Notes under the pieces: model-generated
What the model was told of the DNA's origin: nothing
What the model saw: only the letters and a program-made list of their open reading frames with translations
The model's database searches: none
Translations under genes and position numbers: made by a program
DNA from: Pseudomonadota bacterium
GTDB taxonomy: Bacteria; Pseudomonadota; Alphaproteobacteria; Rhizobiales; Xanthobacteraceae
Length of the DNA stretch: 28,068 nt
Direction: 5' to 3'
Assembly (NCBI GenBank): GCA_023449855.1
Contig: JAEXHR010000084.1
Span: 1-28,068, forward strand
Part shown: positions 15,277 to 22,847 of the stretch, in pieces
Layout: every line of letters starts with the position of its first letter
Numbering within the stretch: position 1 is the first letter of the stretch

Positions 15277-15380
15277 CTGTCATCACCCGCGCAGGCGGGT
15301 GATCCAGTAAACGCAAGCGGCACAGATATTCACCAAACGCAAGCTTACTGCATCGCCCGGTCAGGCCGGGCTATGACAGG
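15277..15380. repeat. Long inverted repeat, family E (CTGTCAT feet)
   Basis: The feet are CTGTCAT near 15278 and ATGACAG near 15373. The left arm holds the hairpin ATCACCCGC/GCGGGTGAT, the right arm CCCGG/CCGGG. Between them lies a 35-base spacer with two AAACGCAAGC copies. It differs from the GTAG families in foot and stem but has the same inverted-pair layout. It fills the convergent junction between the MscS gene and the 60-aa gene. Confidence 0.8.
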
Positions 15381-15394
15381 ACGAGCTGAAGTAA

Positions 15395-15577
15395 CTAGTG
15401 CAGCGCGCCGGTTCCCGGGCGGATCGCACCGCCCCGGATCGATGCCGCATAAAGTTGCTGCAACTCTGCTTCAAGTTGTTCGTTGACCAGCAGCAGAGCC
15501 TTCACGGCGCCGCGCAGATCTCCGTTACAGGCCGATACGATTTCGTCGATATCGGTTTCGATCAGATCGGGCGCCAT
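15395..15577 (-). CDS. Small helical protein, 60 aa, unknown function
   Basis: A 60-codon frame starting at the ATG at 15577, with GGAG eight bases upstream. The longer frame upstream is Arg-rich and looks non-coding. The core DIDEIVSACNGDLRGAVKALLLVNEQLEAELQQLYA is predicted to be helical; the ACNGDLRGAVKALL segment resembles the second and third helices of UBA/TS-N-type three-helix domains (n-G-D-x-x-x-A-v-x-x-L-L). The tail is Gly-rich. That resemblance is an inference from pattern only. It is monocistronic, divergent from the DUF3750 gene. Confidence 0.8.
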   Translation of the reverse strand: MAPDLIETDIDEIVSACNGDLRGAVKALLLVNEQLEAELQQLYAASIRGGAIRPGTGALH

Positions 15578-15783
15578 TTTCAATCTCCGCTTTCGATCAC
15601 TGGCGATCATGCCGACACTCCACCTCGCGATGATGGCAACAACCTGCCCAATCGCGTGCTGTTCCTGTGGATAGCGTGGATAGCGCCGTGGAGCTCGGGA
15701 GCGCAGGCGATGTGGCGAAGGCTCGCGCAAGCCCCATATTCACGCTGGTATCCCCGCTTTATTTCCGTCCCTGGATCGTTTCG

Positions 15784-16518
15784 GTGAGAAAAATCGTGCT
15801 GGTTCTGCTCGCGCTGCTTGTTGTGCCGATTGGCGTGTCGGCGGCCAGATACTGGACGGGCGATCGGTCCGTGCACTGGCAAAACGCCGATCGCTCGAGT
15901 GCCGGTCTGCTGCCGCCGGCCGCCGAGCATCCCGAGGCACTGGTCCGGGTTTTTGCAGCGCGCACAGTCCGCTGGCGCGGTATTTTCGCCGTTCATAGCT
16001 GGGTCGTTTTCAAGGAAAAGGGCGCGAGCAGCTACACCCGCTATGATTATACCGCCTGGGGCGACCCGATCCGTCTCAACGGCTTTGCCGCCGATGGCCG
16101 CTGGTTTGGCGACGAGCCGGTGGCGATTGCTGCGGCAGAGGGCGCGGCGGCGGAGAGGATGATCCCGAAGATCAGGGCGGCCATCGCCGGTTATTCCTGG
16201 CGGGCTTACGGCGATTATCGGGCGTGGCCTGGGCCTAACTCCAATACATTCGTCACCGCGGTGCTGGCGGCGGTACCGGAACTGCAGGTGGCTTTACCGC
16301 CCACCGCGATCGGCAAGGATTTTCCCTATGAAGGGAATGTACTTGGCTGGACGCCGTCGGGGACCGGCGTGCGAGCGACATGGGGCGGCTATCTCGGTCT
16401 GACCGTCGGCTGGATCGAAGGCGTCGAACTCAACATTCTCGGAGCCGTTCTCGGTTTTGACATTCGCCGCCCGGCGATCAAGCTGCCGGGCATCGGGCGG
16501 CTCGGCATGAGCATGTAA
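15784..16518 (+). CDS. DUF3750 family protein, membrane-anchored
   Basis: A 244-aa protein from the GTG at 15784, which begins directly before an N-terminal hydrophobic segment (VRKIVLVLLALLVVPIGVSAARYW). An in-frame ATG at 15667 would add 39 unlikely residues. Family features are the VHSWVVFKEKG strand, YTRYDYTAWGDPIRLNG, and WPGPNSNTFVTAVLAAVPEL followed by LPPTAIGKDF. The order His-strand then an N-S-N-T-F helix resembles permuted NlpC/P60-like folds with Ser in place of the catalytic Cys; this is an inference. It acts outside the cytoplasm, either tethered or secreted. The alpha/beta-hydrolase gene follows after 39 bases. Confidence 0.85.
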   Translation: MRKIVLVLLALLVVPIGVSAARYWTGDRSVHWQNADRSSAGLLPPAAEHPEALVRVFAARTVRWRGIFAVHSWVVFKEKGASSYTRYDYTAWGDPIRLNGFAADGRWFGDEPVAIAAAEGAAAERMIPKIRAAIAGYSWRAYGDYRAWPGPNSNTFVTAVLAAVPELQVALPPTAIGKDFPYEGNVLGWTPSGTGVRATWGGYLGLTVGWIEGVELNILGAVLGFDIRRPAIKLPGIGRLGMSM

Positions 16519-16557
16519 GCGAGCGAAACCGCCATCCAGCTGAGGCGTATTTGATTC

Positions 16558-17535
16558 GTGCTCAAACTCTCCTCCACATTGCTGATCCCTTTCGTGCTGG
16601 TCGCCATCCCGTGTGCGCTGGCGCTGTTTACACAGTTCGAGGTGCGGGAGCTGGAACGTCGGTTTCCACCGGCCGGCCAGTTCTTTGATGTGACAGGTGC
16701 GCGCCTGCATGTGCTCGATCTCGGCCCGCACGATCCGGCTCGCGTCCCGATCGTACTGGTGCATGGCGCGAGCTCCAATCTTGGTACCATGCGGGTGCCG
16801 CTCGGAGATCTGCTGGCGAAGAACCATCGCGTCATCCTGATCGATCGCCCCGGCCATGGCTGGAGCACGCGCAGCGAGAATCTGTCGCCGGCGCTGCAGG
16901 CGAAGATGATTGACGATGTGCTCGGCCAATTGCAGATCGAACGCGCGATCATCGTCGTGCATTCGCTGGCCGGCGTGCTCGGCCTGCGGATGGCGCTCGA
17001 TTATCCGCGACGTGTCGCCGGGCTCGTCTCGCTGGCCGGTGTCGCCTATCCATGGCCGGGCGGCGTGGGCGTCTATAATGCGGTGGTGACGACGCCGGTG
17101 CTCGGGCCGTTGCTCGCCTATACGGTCACACTGCCGCTGGGTCTGCTGCTGGCTGAGCCGGGCACACGCAGTGTGTTTGCACCGCAGGCCATGCCGGATG
17201 GCTACATGACCGAAAGCGCGATTCCGCTGCTGTTGCGGCCGCGCGAATTCCTTGCCAATGCCTGGGACCTGGTGACGCTGAAGGCGGCGGTGACCGAGCA
17301 GGCGCCGCGCTACGCCGAGCTCCGGATGCCCGTGGTCGCTATTACCGGCGATGCCGACACCACGGTCTCGCCCGAGATTCATTCAAGACGGCTCATCGAG
17401 ACGGTGCCATATGGCAAACTAATCCTGCTGCCGGGCGTTGGGCATATGGTGCAAAATGCGGCCCCGGAAGTCGTCCTGCGCGAGATCGAGCAGATGATCT
17501 CCGCTGACACAAAACCGAAGGCTGCGGCACGTTAA
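16558..17535 (+). CDS. Membrane-anchored alpha/beta-fold hydrolase
   Basis: A 325-aa hydrolase with an N-terminal membrane anchor (LIPFVLVAIPCALALF) and an alpha/beta core: HGASSNLGTM (oxyanion loop), VILIDRPGHGWS, nucleophile Ser136 in VHSLAG, Asp267 in TGDADTTV and His296 in GVGHMV. The nucleophile elbow is unusual, V-H-S-L-A instead of G-x-S-x-G, so both small residues beside the serine are changed. It starts at a GTG; the ribosome-binding site is weak. It is probably an esterase-like enzyme with its active domain at the periplasmic face; the substrate is unknown. It lies in a row with DUF3750 upstream and OsmC downstream. Confidence 0.9.
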   Translation: MLKLSSTLLIPFVLVAIPCALALFTQFEVRELERRFPPAGQFFDVTGARLHVLDLGPHDPARVPIVLVHGASSNLGTMRVPLGDLLAKNHRVILIDRPGHGWSTRSENLSPALQAKMIDDVLGQLQIERAIIVVHSLAGVLGLRMALDYPRRVAGLVSLAGVAYPWPGGVGVYNAVVTTPVLGPLLAYTVTLPLGLLLAEPGTRSVFAPQAMPDGYMTESAIPLLLRPREFLANAWDLVTLKAAVTEQAPRYAELRMPVVAITGDADTTVSPEIHSRRLIETVPYGKLILLPGVGHMVQNAAPEVVLREIEQMISADTKPKAAAR

Positions 17536-17575
17536 CATTCCACCCGACCGACTTCACAACAGCGAGGAGAAGAGC

Positions 17576-18004
17576 ATGAGCACGACATTCGGATCGGCCA
17601 AATGGCAGGGCGGCATCAAGGACGGCAAGGGATCGATCTCGACCAAGAGCGGCGCGCTTGCTGACTATCCCTATGGTTTCGCCAGCCGCTTTGAAGGCAA
17701 GCCCGGCTCCAATCCGGAAGAATTGATCGGCGCCGCGCATGCGGCCTGTTTCACCATGGCGCTGTCGCTGATCCTCGGTGAGGCAGGCATGAAGGCCGAT
17801 CAGATGGACACCAAGGCGGATGTGACGCTGGAGAAGCAGGGCGATGGCTTCGCCATCACCAAGGTGCATCTGACGCTGTCAGCGAAAATTCCGGGTGCGG
17901 ACAAGGCGAAGTTCGATGAGTGCACGGCGAAAGCAAAGGCCGGTTGTCCGGTGTCGAAACTGCTGAAGGCAGAGATCACGCTGGACGCGACGCTGGAAGG
18001 CTAG
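17576..18004 (+). CDS. osmC: OsmC-family peroxiredoxin
   Basis: A 142-aa thiol peroxidase that reduces organic hydroperoxides. The two redox cysteines are Cys58 in AAHAACFTMAL and Cys124 in KAGCPVSKLL, almost the same positions as in E. coli OsmC (59 and 125), with Glu and Arg partners in NPEELIGAAH and GFASRFEG. This separates it from the Ohr subgroup, although the boundary is not absolute. A GAGGAGA ribosome-binding site lies close upstream. It is the third of three co-directional genes, 40 bases after the hydrolase. The stop TAG is only four bases before the GTAGCCCGGG repeat. Confidence 0.95.
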   Translation: MSTTFGSAKWQGGIKDGKGSISTKSGALADYPYGFASRFEGKPGSNPEELIGAAHAACFTMALSLILGEAGMKADQMDTKADVTLEKQGDGFAITKVHLTLSAKIPGADKAKFDECTAKAKAGCPVSKLLKAEITLDATLEG

Positions 18005-18008
18005 CGTC

Positions 18009-18097
18009 GTAGCCCGGGTGGAGCGGAGCGTAACCCGGGGACCGGCGTTTCAGTTGGTTTGACATCCCCGGATTGCGCTCCGCTCCATCCGGGCTAC
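18009..18097. repeat. REP-like inverted pair, family C (CCCGGG stem)
   Basis: GTAGCCCGGGTGGAGCGGAG at the left mirrors CTCCGCTCCATCCGGGCTAC at the right, apart from one base. Each arm forms a hairpin (ACCCGGG/CCCGGGT type) with a GAGCGGAGCG loop. It lies between the convergent osmC and pyruvate kinase genes and probably serves as a transcription barrier for both. Confidence 0.88.
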
Positions 18098-18105
18098 AGG
18101 CTCAA

Positions 18106-19539
18106 CTACACATCTGCGTCATTCGGCCCGACATAGGCGATGCGCAGCATGTTGGTCGCGCCCGGCGTGCCGAGCGGTACGCCGGCCACCACGATCACGC
18201 GCTGGCCAGCTTTCGCAAAGCCATCGCGGAACGCGATGCGGCAGGCGCGGTCGACCATGTCGTCCTGGTCCTTCGCATCTTCCGCCACGACGCAATGCAC
18301 GCCCCAGGCGACCGACAGCTTGCGGCCGCCAGCGAGGTTTGGCGTGATGGCGACGATCGGCGGCTTCGGCCGCTCGCGGGCAACGCGCATGGCGGTCGAA
18401 CCCGAACTGGTCCAGCAGATGATCGCCGATAGTTCCAGCGTCTCGGCGATCTGCCGTGCAGCGTCCGCAATTGCGTCGCCAACGGTCGATTCCGGGCCGG
18501 GGCGCTGCCCGGTGAGCACGGTGCGATAGGTCGGGTCGCGCTCCACCTCCTCGCCGATGCGGTTCATGGTCGAGACCGCTTCCACCGGGAATTTGCCGGC
18601 GGCGGATTCCGCCGAGAGCATCACGGCGTCGGCGCCTTCATAGATCGCGGTGGCGACGTCGGAGACTTCGGCGCGGGTCGGTACCGGGCTCTGGATCATC
18701 GATTCCAGCATCTGCGTGGCGACTACCACCGGCTTGCCGGCGCGGCGCGCCATCCGCGTCATGCGCTTCTGCAGGCTCGGCACGCGCTCCAGCGGCAGTT
18801 CGACGCCGAGATCGCCGCGCGCGACCATCAGCGCGTCGGATGCCTCCAGAATGGATTCGAGACGATCGATGGCCTGCGGCTTCTCGATCTTCGACATGAT
18901 GGCGGCGCGGCCGCGGACCAGGCGCTTGGCCTCATGTACGTCCTCGGCGCGTTGCACGAAGGAGAGCGCGACCCAGTCGATGCCGGTTTCCAGCGCGGCT
19001 TCAAGATCGCTGCGATCCTTCGGCGTCATGGCCGAGACCGGCAGGTCGGTGTCCGGCAGGCTGACGCCCTTGCGGTCGGAGATGCGTCCGCCGACGACGA
19101 CACGCGTCACTGCGCGATCCGATGAGGTTTCCTCGGCAATCAGCTTCAGTTTGCCGTCATCGATCAACAGCGCATGGCCGGGGCGCAGCGCGGCGAGGAT
19201 TTCCGGATGCGGCAGGTGCACGCGGGTGACGTCGCCGGGCTCGGGATTGGAATCAAGCGTGAAGGCCTCGCCGTTCTTGAGCTGGACGCCGCCTTCAGCA
19301 AAAGCGCCGACGCGCAGCTTCGGGCCCTGAAGGTCGACGAGAATGCCGATCGGGCGGCCATAGCTGCTCTCGACATTGCGGATGGTCTTCACCAGTTCGC
19401 GCATCTTGTCGTGGGGCGTGTGGCTCATATTGATGCGGAACACGTCGGCACCGGCTTCGAACAGCTTGCGGATCATCGCGCTGTCGGAGGAGGCGGGGCC
19501 GAGCGTGGCCAGGATCTTGATGCGGCGTTGTCGTCTCAT
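18106..19539 (-). CDS. pyk: Pyruvate kinase
   Basis: A 477-aa glycolytic enzyme that converts phosphoenolpyruvate and ADP to pyruvate and ATP. All core blocks are present: KILATLGPAS, DVFRINMSH, LVDLQGPKLRVG, the B domain, IMSKIEKPQAI with the active-site lysine, MVARGDLGVELP, VVVATQMLESMI and the TRAEVSDVATAIYEGADAVMLSAE signature. The C-terminal allosteric domain is complete. The start at 19539 (MRRQRRIKIL) is chosen; the open frame upstream to 19647 is Arg-rich and overlaps the previous gene. It follows the DUF1036 gene by 13 bases, so the two form an operon. Confidence 0.97.
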   Translation of the reverse strand: MRRQRRIKILATLGPASSDSAMIRKLFEAGADVFRINMSHTPHDKMRELVKTIRNVESSYGRPIGILVDLQGPKLRVGAFAEGGVQLKNGEAFTLDSNPEPGDVTRVHLPHPEILAALRPGHALLIDDGKLKLIAEETSSDRAVTRVVVGGRISDRKGVSLPDTDLPVSAMTPKDRSDLEAALETGIDWVALSFVQRAEDVHEAKRLVRGRAAIMSKIEKPQAIDRLESILEASDALMVARGDLGVELPLERVPSLQKRMTRMARRAGKPVVVATQMLESMIQSPVPTRAEVSDVATAIYEGADAVMLSAESAAGKFPVEAVSTMNRIGEEVERDPTYRTVLTGQRPGPESTVGDAIADAARQIAETLELSAIICWTSSGSTAMRVARERPKPPIVAITPNLAGGRKLSVAWGVHCVVAEDAKDQDDMVDRACRIAFRDGFAKAGQRVIVVAGVPLGTPGATNMLRIAYVGPNDADV

Positions 19540-19552
19540 GTCTCGGCTCGTT

Positions 19553-20146
19553 CTATTGCTTGGTGCCCGGCGTCGTTGCCGGCGGCGATCCCGCAGGCGC
19601 GTTGCCCGGATTGTTCGGCAGTGCAGGGAAGCCTGCGCCCGGCGCACCCGGCGGCGGGCCTCCCGGACCCGGCATGCCCGGCAATTTGGGTGGTTGCTCG
19701 TTGGTCTCGGTCAGTTGGACCGTCCAGGCGCGCTGTTCACCGGTATCGACTTCAAAGAAGCCGGTGCGATCGAAACCGCGCGCCAGGCAATTCTCTGTCC
19801 CCTTGATGGTGAATTCCTTGTCACGCGAGCACATGAAGGCCTGACCCGACCATTCACCGCCACGGTCGTAGTCGATGGCATAGATATAATAGTACCGGGC
19901 CACCAGGGTTCCGCGCAGCAACGTCTCGCAAGCGCGCGAGGACACGTTCCACCATCCCTCGGTGGTCCAGCCATCGGCGTCCTTGTAACCGAGGGCGATG
20001 CCGACCCGGCTCGACGTGTTGTTGCAAAGCCGGAAGTCCGCCGCCGCAGGTGTCGCCCACATGCAAGCCAGCATAACGGCCAGAACTGGCAGCAGGCTGG
20101 CCCATGAACGGGCGCGGGATGGGCTGTGGGGATTCGCGATGATCAT
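19553..20146 (-). CDS. DUF1036 family secreted protein
   Basis: A 197-aa protein with a signal peptide (SWASLLPVLAVMLACMWATPAAA) and a DUF1036 domain at about residues 37-150: DFRLCNNTSSRVGIALGYKDADGWTTEGWW, then RACETLL, YYYIYAIDY, FMCSRDKEF and NCLARGFDRTGFFEVD. The four cysteines could form two disulfides in the periplasm. The C-terminal 45 residues are a Pro/Gly-rich low-complexity tail. Function is unknown. The start ATG at 20146 has no clear ribosome-binding site. Its tight linkage to pyruvate kinase looks like chromosomal co-location and not a functional module. Confidence 0.9.
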   Translation of the reverse strand: MIIANPHSPSRARSWASLLPVLAVMLACMWATPAAADFRLCNNTSSRVGIALGYKDADGWTTEGWWNVSSRACETLLRGTLVARYYYIYAIDYDRGGEWSGQAFMCSRDKEFTIKGTENCLARGFDRTGFFEVDTGEQRAWTVQLTETNEQPPKLPGMPGPGGPPPGAPGAGFPALPNNPGNAPAGSPPATTPGTKQ

Positions 20147-20312
20147 TCGGCGTCGATATATATCAGTTCCTTGACGGTTTCGCGTGACCGGACTGGCCTG
20201 TCAACGGCAGCAACCGATTCGGCGGGGCGCCGGTACTTTGACCCGTGTTATGGCGAAATCTGGTAAAGAACCCATCTTACGCGCTTACCGGACACTTTGA
20301 GCGAGACGAGAC

Positions 20313-20615
20313 ATGGCGATTGACGAAAAGACGCAGACCGAACTCGAGGCCGCGGTGTTCCGCCGCCTGGTGGCGCATCTGCAGGGTCGCACCGATGTGC
20401 AGAATATCGATCTGATGAGTCTCGCAGGCTTCTGCCGCAATTGCCTGTCGAACTGGATGAAGGAGGCGGCGGACGAGCGCGGCGTTGCCCTGAGCAAGGA
20501 CGAGAGCCGTGAGGCCGTCTATGGCATGCCCTACGAGACCTGGAAGTCGCTGCACCAGAGCGAGGCGACGCCGGAGAAGCTCGAGGCCATGAAGAAGGTC
20601 CATCCCGGACATTGA
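20313..20615 (+). CDS. DUF1244 family protein
   Basis: A 100-aa soluble protein. DUF1244 is recognisable from AAVFRRLVAHLQ.RTDVQNIDLMSLAGFCRNCLSNWM, followed by MPYETWKSLHQ. The FCRNCL pair of cysteines is a notable conserved feature and could bind metal or form a disulfide. The fold is all-helical. It is divergent from DUF1036-pyk and upstream of gapR on the same strand, about 190 bases apart. Function is unknown. Confidence 0.93.
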   Translation: MAIDEKTQTELEAAVFRRLVAHLQGRTDVQNIDLMSLAGFCRNCLSNWMKEAADERGVALSKDESREAVYGMPYETWKSLHQSEATPEKLEAMKKVHPGH

Positions 20616-20806
20616 CCGGATTGCAACCCCTGGCAGCCCCTGCGCGATCAATTCTGTGGGGGCGCTGTGGATGATTCGGCGTGCGGCTTGACCCCATCCA
20701 TGATGGTCGCGAGTGTCGAAATAGAGACAAGTTTTTAAGAGACTGGTGCCCATAAACGGCGCCTCTCGCCCATCACCATCACACCACATCAGTTCAGGAG
20801 TTTCCG

Positions 20807-21082
20807 ATGGCCACCAATGCTGCGTCCGTGCTGGACGATCAGGCAACGCACTCTTTCGCCAAGGAACAGCTGAAAGCCATCGTCGAGCGCATCGAGCGCC
20901 TGGAAGAAGAGAAGAAGACGATTTCCGACGACATCAAGGACGTCTATGGCGAAGCCAAGGGCAATGGCTACGACGTGAAGGCGCTGCGCACCATCATCCG
21001 CCTCCGCAAGCAGGACGCCAACGAGCGCGCCGAGCAGGAGACGATCCTGGAGACCTATCTGCAGGCGCTCGGAATGCTGTGA
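20807..21082 (+). CDS. gapR: GapR, AT-rich/supercoil-sensing nucleoid protein (UPF0335, DUF2312)
   Basis: A 91-aa protein matching the UPF0335/DUF2312 family: FAKEQLKAIVERIERLEEEKKTISDDIKDVYGEAKGNGYDVKALRTIIRLRKQD, then ILETYLQALG. In Caulobacter this is GapR, which binds overtwisted AT-rich DNA as a tetramer around the helix and supports replication and topoisomerase action. The long N-terminal coiled coil and the basic loop (AKGNGYDVKALRTIIRLRK) are intact and the length is typical. AGGAG lies seven bases before the ATG. The role in this organism is inferred from the family. Confidence 0.94.
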   Translation: MATNAASVLDDQATHSFAKEQLKAIVERIERLEEEKKTISDDIKDVYGEAKGNGYDVKALRTIIRLRKQDANERAEQETILETYLQALGML

Positions 21083-21094
21083 GGCAAAGGCCTT

Positions 21095-21203
21095 GTAGGA
21101 TGGGTTGAGCGTAGGCGCGGTCAGCGCCGAAGCGACAACCCATCGGCCGAGCTCGCCGCATCGACAGGCGGCATGGGTTTTCGCTACGCTCAACCCATCC
21201 TAC
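21095..21203. repeat. REP-like inverted pair, family D (GATGGGTT stem)
   Basis: A perfect 20-bp terminal inverted repeat joins 21095-21114 (GTAGGATGGGTTGAGCGTAG) to 21184-21203. Inner AACCCATC and GCATGGGTT segments allow each arm to fold by itself. It lies between the convergent gapR and DUF882 genes. Confidence 0.9.
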
Positions 21204-21221
21204 GGCCGTTCAGCAGAGAAA

Positions 21222-22847
21222 TTACCGCAGGGCTGCGGTGCGCATCGCAAAGCTCGTGGTCATCAGCTTTGCCGTTGCCGAGCCCGTGAACTGATCGCTT
21301 GCCAGCCCTGCCTGCGGATCATCCGAGAAGCTCATCGCCACCACGCTTTGCGGCTTGGCGAAATGCGCGCGCAGCACGGTGAGATCGCCGTCGCCGATGG
21401 ACGAGACCGACATCGAGTTGACGACGCTCGGCGCCACGATCATCGCGCGGGTCCAGATGTGATTGTCGGGAATATGCGCGGCGGTCAGGCGCGCGGCGAT
21501 GGCCACCGGGCCTGCCTGACCCATGGTCTTGCCGATCACTGTGGTGACCTCGTTCACGACCATCGAATTCTTGTTCGGCGCATTCGGGCGGACGCTGCGC
21601 GGGATCGGCGCGCTGGCGGCCACCACGTGCGAGCGGTCCACCGGCGAATTGCTGGGGAGCGCATAGGCCATCGCCTTGGCGAAGGTCGATTCACCCCGCG
21701 TGGGCTGCGGATCGGCAATCTGTTCGAGGGCCTGGCGCGCGGTGAGGGCGGCGACCTGTTGCGGTGTCGCCTGCTTCGGCTCTGGGATATCATCCCAGAA
21801 ACCGCGGGCATTGATGATGTCCGTGGGGGTCTGCGGGCGACCGTCGGACTTCGGCGGCGTCGCTGCTGCGACCTGCTGCTTCGGACGCGGGAGCGGGATG
21901 GTTTCGGTATCTGCGGAGGCCAGCACCACATTGGCCGTGGCCGGCTTGGCGCGCGGCATCGGCACGGGTTCTGCGGATGGCGCGGGCGCTGCCGCAGCGA
22001 CGACTGTCGGAGCAGGCGTCGGTTTGCTCGGCGCAATGGCCGGCGCTGCCGATTCATCCTCATCGTCAGACGACTTGCGGCCGAATAGCGAGGCCAGAAG
22101 GTTGCCCGGCTTGCTGCTGGCGAGGCTCACGCTGTCGCCGGAGCCGCGCTTCTGGATATCGGCGGCGGCGAGCTGATAGCCGGGCATCGTGCCGCCGCTG
22201 GACGGCAGATGCACAGTGCGGCCATTCGGGAAGACACGTTCGAGCTGCGCATAGGTCATGCGCGGCCAGTGGCGGATGCTGCCGGTGTCGAGATGAACGA
22301 AAGGCGAGCCGGAGGTCGGATAGAAGCCGACGCCGCCGCGCTGCAGGCGCAGGCCGGCGATGCGGATCTTCTCCAGCTGGACGCCGGGAATGAAGAAATC
22401 CATCGCATGGCCAAGCATGTGCTGGCTGTGGCGCGCGACGCCCGAGGAGCGGCGGCGCAGCATGGCGTTGGTTGCGGGCGAGCGATAGGCGGAAATGATC
22501 TGGATCGGCGCCTTGCCGTCGACGTCGCGATAGACCTCCCAGACGATGTCGAACAGGCGCCGGTCCATCGTGGTCTGGTCGTGGTTGCGCCAGTCGCGCA
22601 GGAAGTAGTTGAGTTTCTTCAGGCCCTCTTCGTCATAGCGCCCGTTGCGCTTGAAGGTGACGGTGAGGTCTTCGCCGGAATGAGTGTGGTGGAAGGAGAG
22701 GGTGCGGGTCTCGCTATCGGCGGTCGCGTTGTGAACAGACGTCGCGCTGGCCATCAGCACCAGCGAGGCCAGACCGGCATTCATGCCGGCGCGCGAAGGA
22801 CGCCATTTTACTTTGCGTGCGAAACCAGCCGGCACGTCGGAGCCCAC
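21222..22847 (-). CDS. DUF882 / M15-like peptidase domain protein with long C-terminal extension
   Basis: A 541-aa exported protein. The N-terminal region (ARKVKWRPSRAG then a hydrophobic stretch to about residue 43) is an export signal. Residues about 45-200 are DUF882 (YcbK-like, M15 fold), with the zinc set His143 and Asp150 in SQHMLGHAMDFF and His185 in FVHLDTG, plus SAYRSPATN. These act on peptidoglycan cross-links. The rest, about 300 residues, is Pro/Ala-rich and low in complexity with a more ordered C terminus (MTYAQLERVFPNG linker; AIAARLTAAHIPDN, FTGSATAKLMTTSFAMRTAALR). It starts at a GTG at 22847; an ATG at 22784 is the alternative. The extension is far longer than the plain YcbK form. 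Confidence 0.9.
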   Translation of the reverse strand: MGSDVPAGFARKVKWRPSRAGMNAGLASLVLMASATSVHNATADSETRTLSFHHTHSGEDLTVTFKRNGRYDEEGLKKLNYFLRDWRNHDQTTMDRRLFDIVWEVYRDVDGKAPIQIISAYRSPATNAMLRRRSSGVARHSQHMLGHAMDFFIPGVQLEKIRIAGLRLQRGGVGFYPTSGSPFVHLDTGSIRHWPRMTYAQLERVFPNGRTVHLPSSGGTMPGYQLAAADIQKRGSGDSVSLASSKPGNLLASLFGRKSSDDEDESAAPAIAPSKPTPAPTVVAAAAPAPSAEPVPMPRAKPATANVVLASADTETIPLPRPKQQVAAATPPKSDGRPQTPTDIINARGFWDDIPEPKQATPQQVAALTARQALEQIADPQPTRGESTFAKAMAYALPSNSPVDRSHVVAASAPIPRSVRPNAPNKNSMVVNEVTTVIGKTMGQAGPVAIAARLTAAHIPDNHIWTRAMIVAPSVVNSMSVSSIGDGDLTVLRAHFAKPQSVVAMSFSDDPQAGLASDQFTGSATAKLMTTSFAMRTAALR

